Positions 62,415-64,000 of a stretch of DNA of 64,000 nt are shown piece after piece. The translations under genes and the position numbers were made by a program. Source of the stretch: Streptomyces chartreusis (lineage in GTDB: Bacteria > Actinomycetota > Actinomycetes > Streptomycetales > Streptomycetaceae); the NCBI RefSeq assembly GCF_008704715.1, contig NZ_CP023689.1:9796001-9860000 (forward strand), written 5' to 3'. Below the pieces are notes generated by a model. The model made no database searches, was not told the DNA's origin, and was given only the letters and a program-made list of their open reading frames with translations. Positions within the stretch are counted from its first letter, which is position 1, and each line of letters opens with the position of its first letter.

Positions 62415-64000
62415 TCCTCTGGTACGGGATCAACTTCCCCACCCTCGGGCTGAAGGTGTCCAACGACGTCTCCGGCGGCATGATCCTGTCCGACGCAGAA
62501 ATCACGGTGAACTACGGCCTCGGGCAGCCGGGGGACTTCGAGGTCCACCTGTCCGCCCTGCCCCTCTCCGCCCACCGGAAACTGACCGGCGCGCTCACCG
62601 GCGAGCGCGGCACCGTCGGCGGCATCCCCATCGAGATCACTCTCGGCTATCTGGAGAACCCTCTCTCGCGCAAGCCTGTTCTCGTCGGACGGGTGGACGC
62701 CATCACCGCCTCCAAGCGCTTCCCGCCCCTGGGCATGAGACTCACCGGGTACGAGGAGGCGTCCTTCCGCCTGATCACTGTGAACGTCGACAAGAAGAGC
62801 GGCAAGCGGGAACCGGCCCACTTCTCCAAAGAGAAATGCACACCAGCCGATGCGGCCAAGGCCATAGCTGAGGCTGCCGAAGTCAAGCTCGTCGGTGACG
62901 TGACCCCCACCGGACCCGAGCAGCCGAGCATCAGCGCCGACGCGCCGCACGCCTTCGGGCTGCTGGAGCGGATCGCCGACCGCTACGGCGCGGAACTCCT
63001 GGTGCAGGACGGCGAGGCCCAGTTCGGGACGGCCGTCACCCACCCGCAGACAAGCGGACTGCCGACGGTACCCGACCTGTCGGCCCTCCTGTCCCTGATC
63101 ATGCGGGAGGACAGCCTGGTCACCCTCAGCACGAGCACACGCCTCGCGGAGTTCCAGCCGGTGCGCATCGGAGCCACCGGAAAGCAGCGGGTGACCGCCG
63201 ATCCGCCGGCCGAGAACCCAGTGCCGGCCTTTGACTTCACCGCTCTGGGAGTTCCCGGGCTGCGAGCCGGAGAACTGGTCGCGGCGAGCGTTGAGGGTTA
63301 TCAGAACCCGCTGAAGGGCTACCGCATCATCCAGCTCACGCACTCCTTCTCACCTCGCACCGGCTATGTCTGCACCGGTCGGGCCGCGCCCTTCAAGAAG
63401 GGCGAAGGAAACCGGGGTACGACCGAAACCGTGCGCAAGGGCAGCCCCCTGGCCATCGCCGACGCCATCGCGGCCAAGATCCGCGACGACCACACCATCA
63501 CCCCTTCGGTCGACATCGGCCAGATCCGGTCCGCCGACCCAGCCGGACGGGTGGCCACCGTGACGTACGGCCAGGAACCGGGCAAGGCAGTGGCCGCGCC
63601 GAGCGTCGACCTGCCGATCGAGCCCAACGGCCCGGCGCTGTACGACAAACCACTCGCCACACCGTTCGCCTGGCACAAGGTCGGCCTGTCCGTCCCGGTG
63701 TACGCGGGCATGCGTACGCTGCTCAACCAGGTGCACGACGACCGCGAGGACGCCGTCATCACCGGTTTCCTGTGGGCCAACGACGCCGCTATGGACCGCC
63801 CTGCGGCCCAAGCCGGAGACTGGTGGCTCTGTCTGCCCACCGAACTGTCGGCCGGTCCGGACCCCCGGCCCATCAACAAGGGCGTCAACGACCTCACCAC
63901 CGTCGACGGGCACCGGGTGGTGGAGGCGATCGGGCTGAAGATCTCCGTCGGCGCCGGCGAGTGCTCCGATGTCGGTCACCGCCCCACTCCCGGACCTGCC
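62405..64000 (+). CDS. Baseplate hub protein, gp27/gpD-like (partial)
   Basis: ATG 62405 overlaps the previous stop by 10 bases. The frame is open to the window end (532 codons). The N-terminal barrel (MILSDAEITVNYGLGQPGDF, VGRVDAITASKRFPPLG), the central TPADAAKAIAEAAEVKLVGD followed by FGLLERIADRYGAELLVQDG, and YRIIQLTHSFSPRTGYVCTG match gpD/gp27-type hub proteins. A spike or further baseplate genes are expected beyond 64000. This supports a real tail-like assembly. Confidence 0.72.
   Translation, partial: MGVILWYGINFPTLGLKVSNDVSGGMILSDAEITVNYGLGQPGDFEVHLSALPLSAHRKLTGALTGERGTVGGIPIEITLGYLENPLSRKPVLVGRVDAITASKRFPPLGMRLTGYEEASFRLITVNVDKKSGKREPAHFSKEKCTPADAAKAIAEAAEVKLVGDVTPTGPEQPSISADAPHAFGLLERIADRYGAELLVQDGEAQFGTAVTHPQTSGLPTVPDLSALLSLIMREDSLVTLSTSTRLAEFQPVRIGATGKQRVTADPPAENPVPAFDFTALGVPGLRAGELVAASVEGYQNPLKGYRIIQLTHSFSPRTGYVCTGRAAPFKKGEGNRGTTETVRKGSPLAIADAIAAKIRDDHTITPSVDIGQIRSADPAGRVATVTYGQEPGKAVAAPSVDLPIEPNGPALYDKPLATPFAWHKVGLSVPVYAGMRTLLNQVHDDREDAVITGFLWANDAAMDRPAAQAGDWWLCLPTELSAGPDPRPINKGVNDLTTVDGHRVVEAIGLKISVGAGECSDVGHRPTPGPA

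Noticed and set aside
47594..64000. Complete prophage
   Set aside because: No terminase, portal, capsid, integrase or attachment repeat is visible, and host-type SARP and CYTH genes lie inside. It remains open because the window ends within the operon.

Overview
The window is high-GC DNA with short intergenic gaps, many ATGA stop/start overlaps, frequent GTG starts, rare TTA codons and Streptomyces-type families (SARP/BTAD, DasR-like GntR, DUF574 methyltransferase, DMATS prenyltransferase, SHOCT/DUF6325 pair). It is almost certainly a Streptomyces chromosome. I found no tRNA, rRNA, CRISPR array, insertion sequence or replication origin.

Layout. 1-4.9 kb: the end of an unidentified gene, a KAP P-loop NTPase coupled to an Hsp70-like ATPase, and a GNAT acetyltransferase coupled to an IF-1 paralogue. 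4.9-12.5 kb: DUF574 methyltransferase, secreted GH43, a GNAT-AAA fusion, small SHOCT/DUF6325/hypothetical genes, and a secreted protein-arginine deiminase. 12.6-18.7 kb: an AI-2E permease, then a histidine kinase/response regulator with an ABC-2 exporter and an esterase. 18.8-26.2 kb: a das-like amino-sugar locus on the minus strand (lipoprotein, two permeases, GH20, CBM3-GH16) with a divergent GntR regulator and clear palindromic operators. 26.3-33.3 kb: an NTF2-like protein, an XRE regulator, a tryptophanase plus DMATS indole prenyltransferase pair, and a divergent HTH-nSTAND-WD40 regulator. 33.4-47.5 kb: subtilase, ABC-F, LysR/SDR, DUF2975/XRE with twin operators, PadR/acyl-CoA dehydrogenase, a flavin-binding protein, a membrane protein and an acetyltransferase.

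47.6-64 kb is the most unusual part. A plus-strand operon (54921 to the window end) encodes a tail-like particle that looks like a contractile injection system: a terminator-like protein, a sheath-like protein with an inserted beta domain, a tube-like protein, a 59-residue protein, a 1248-residue protein ending in an AHH nuclease domain, a gpU-like adaptor, a possible baseplate plug protein and a gp27/gpD-like hub that runs off the window. Divergent minus-strand genes add a CYTH-like protein, a SARP-family regulator, two signal-less peptidoglycan hydrolases that share an identical 250-bp 5-prime block, and a trypsin-like protease fused to an endonuclease I domain. I infer that this is a tail-derived delivery system with nuclease cargo. 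No capsid or terminase gene is visible, but the window ends inside the operon, so a prophage is not excluded.

Three genes contain a TTA codon (KAP NTPase, nSTAND regulator, subtilase), which suggests bldA-linked developmental expression.
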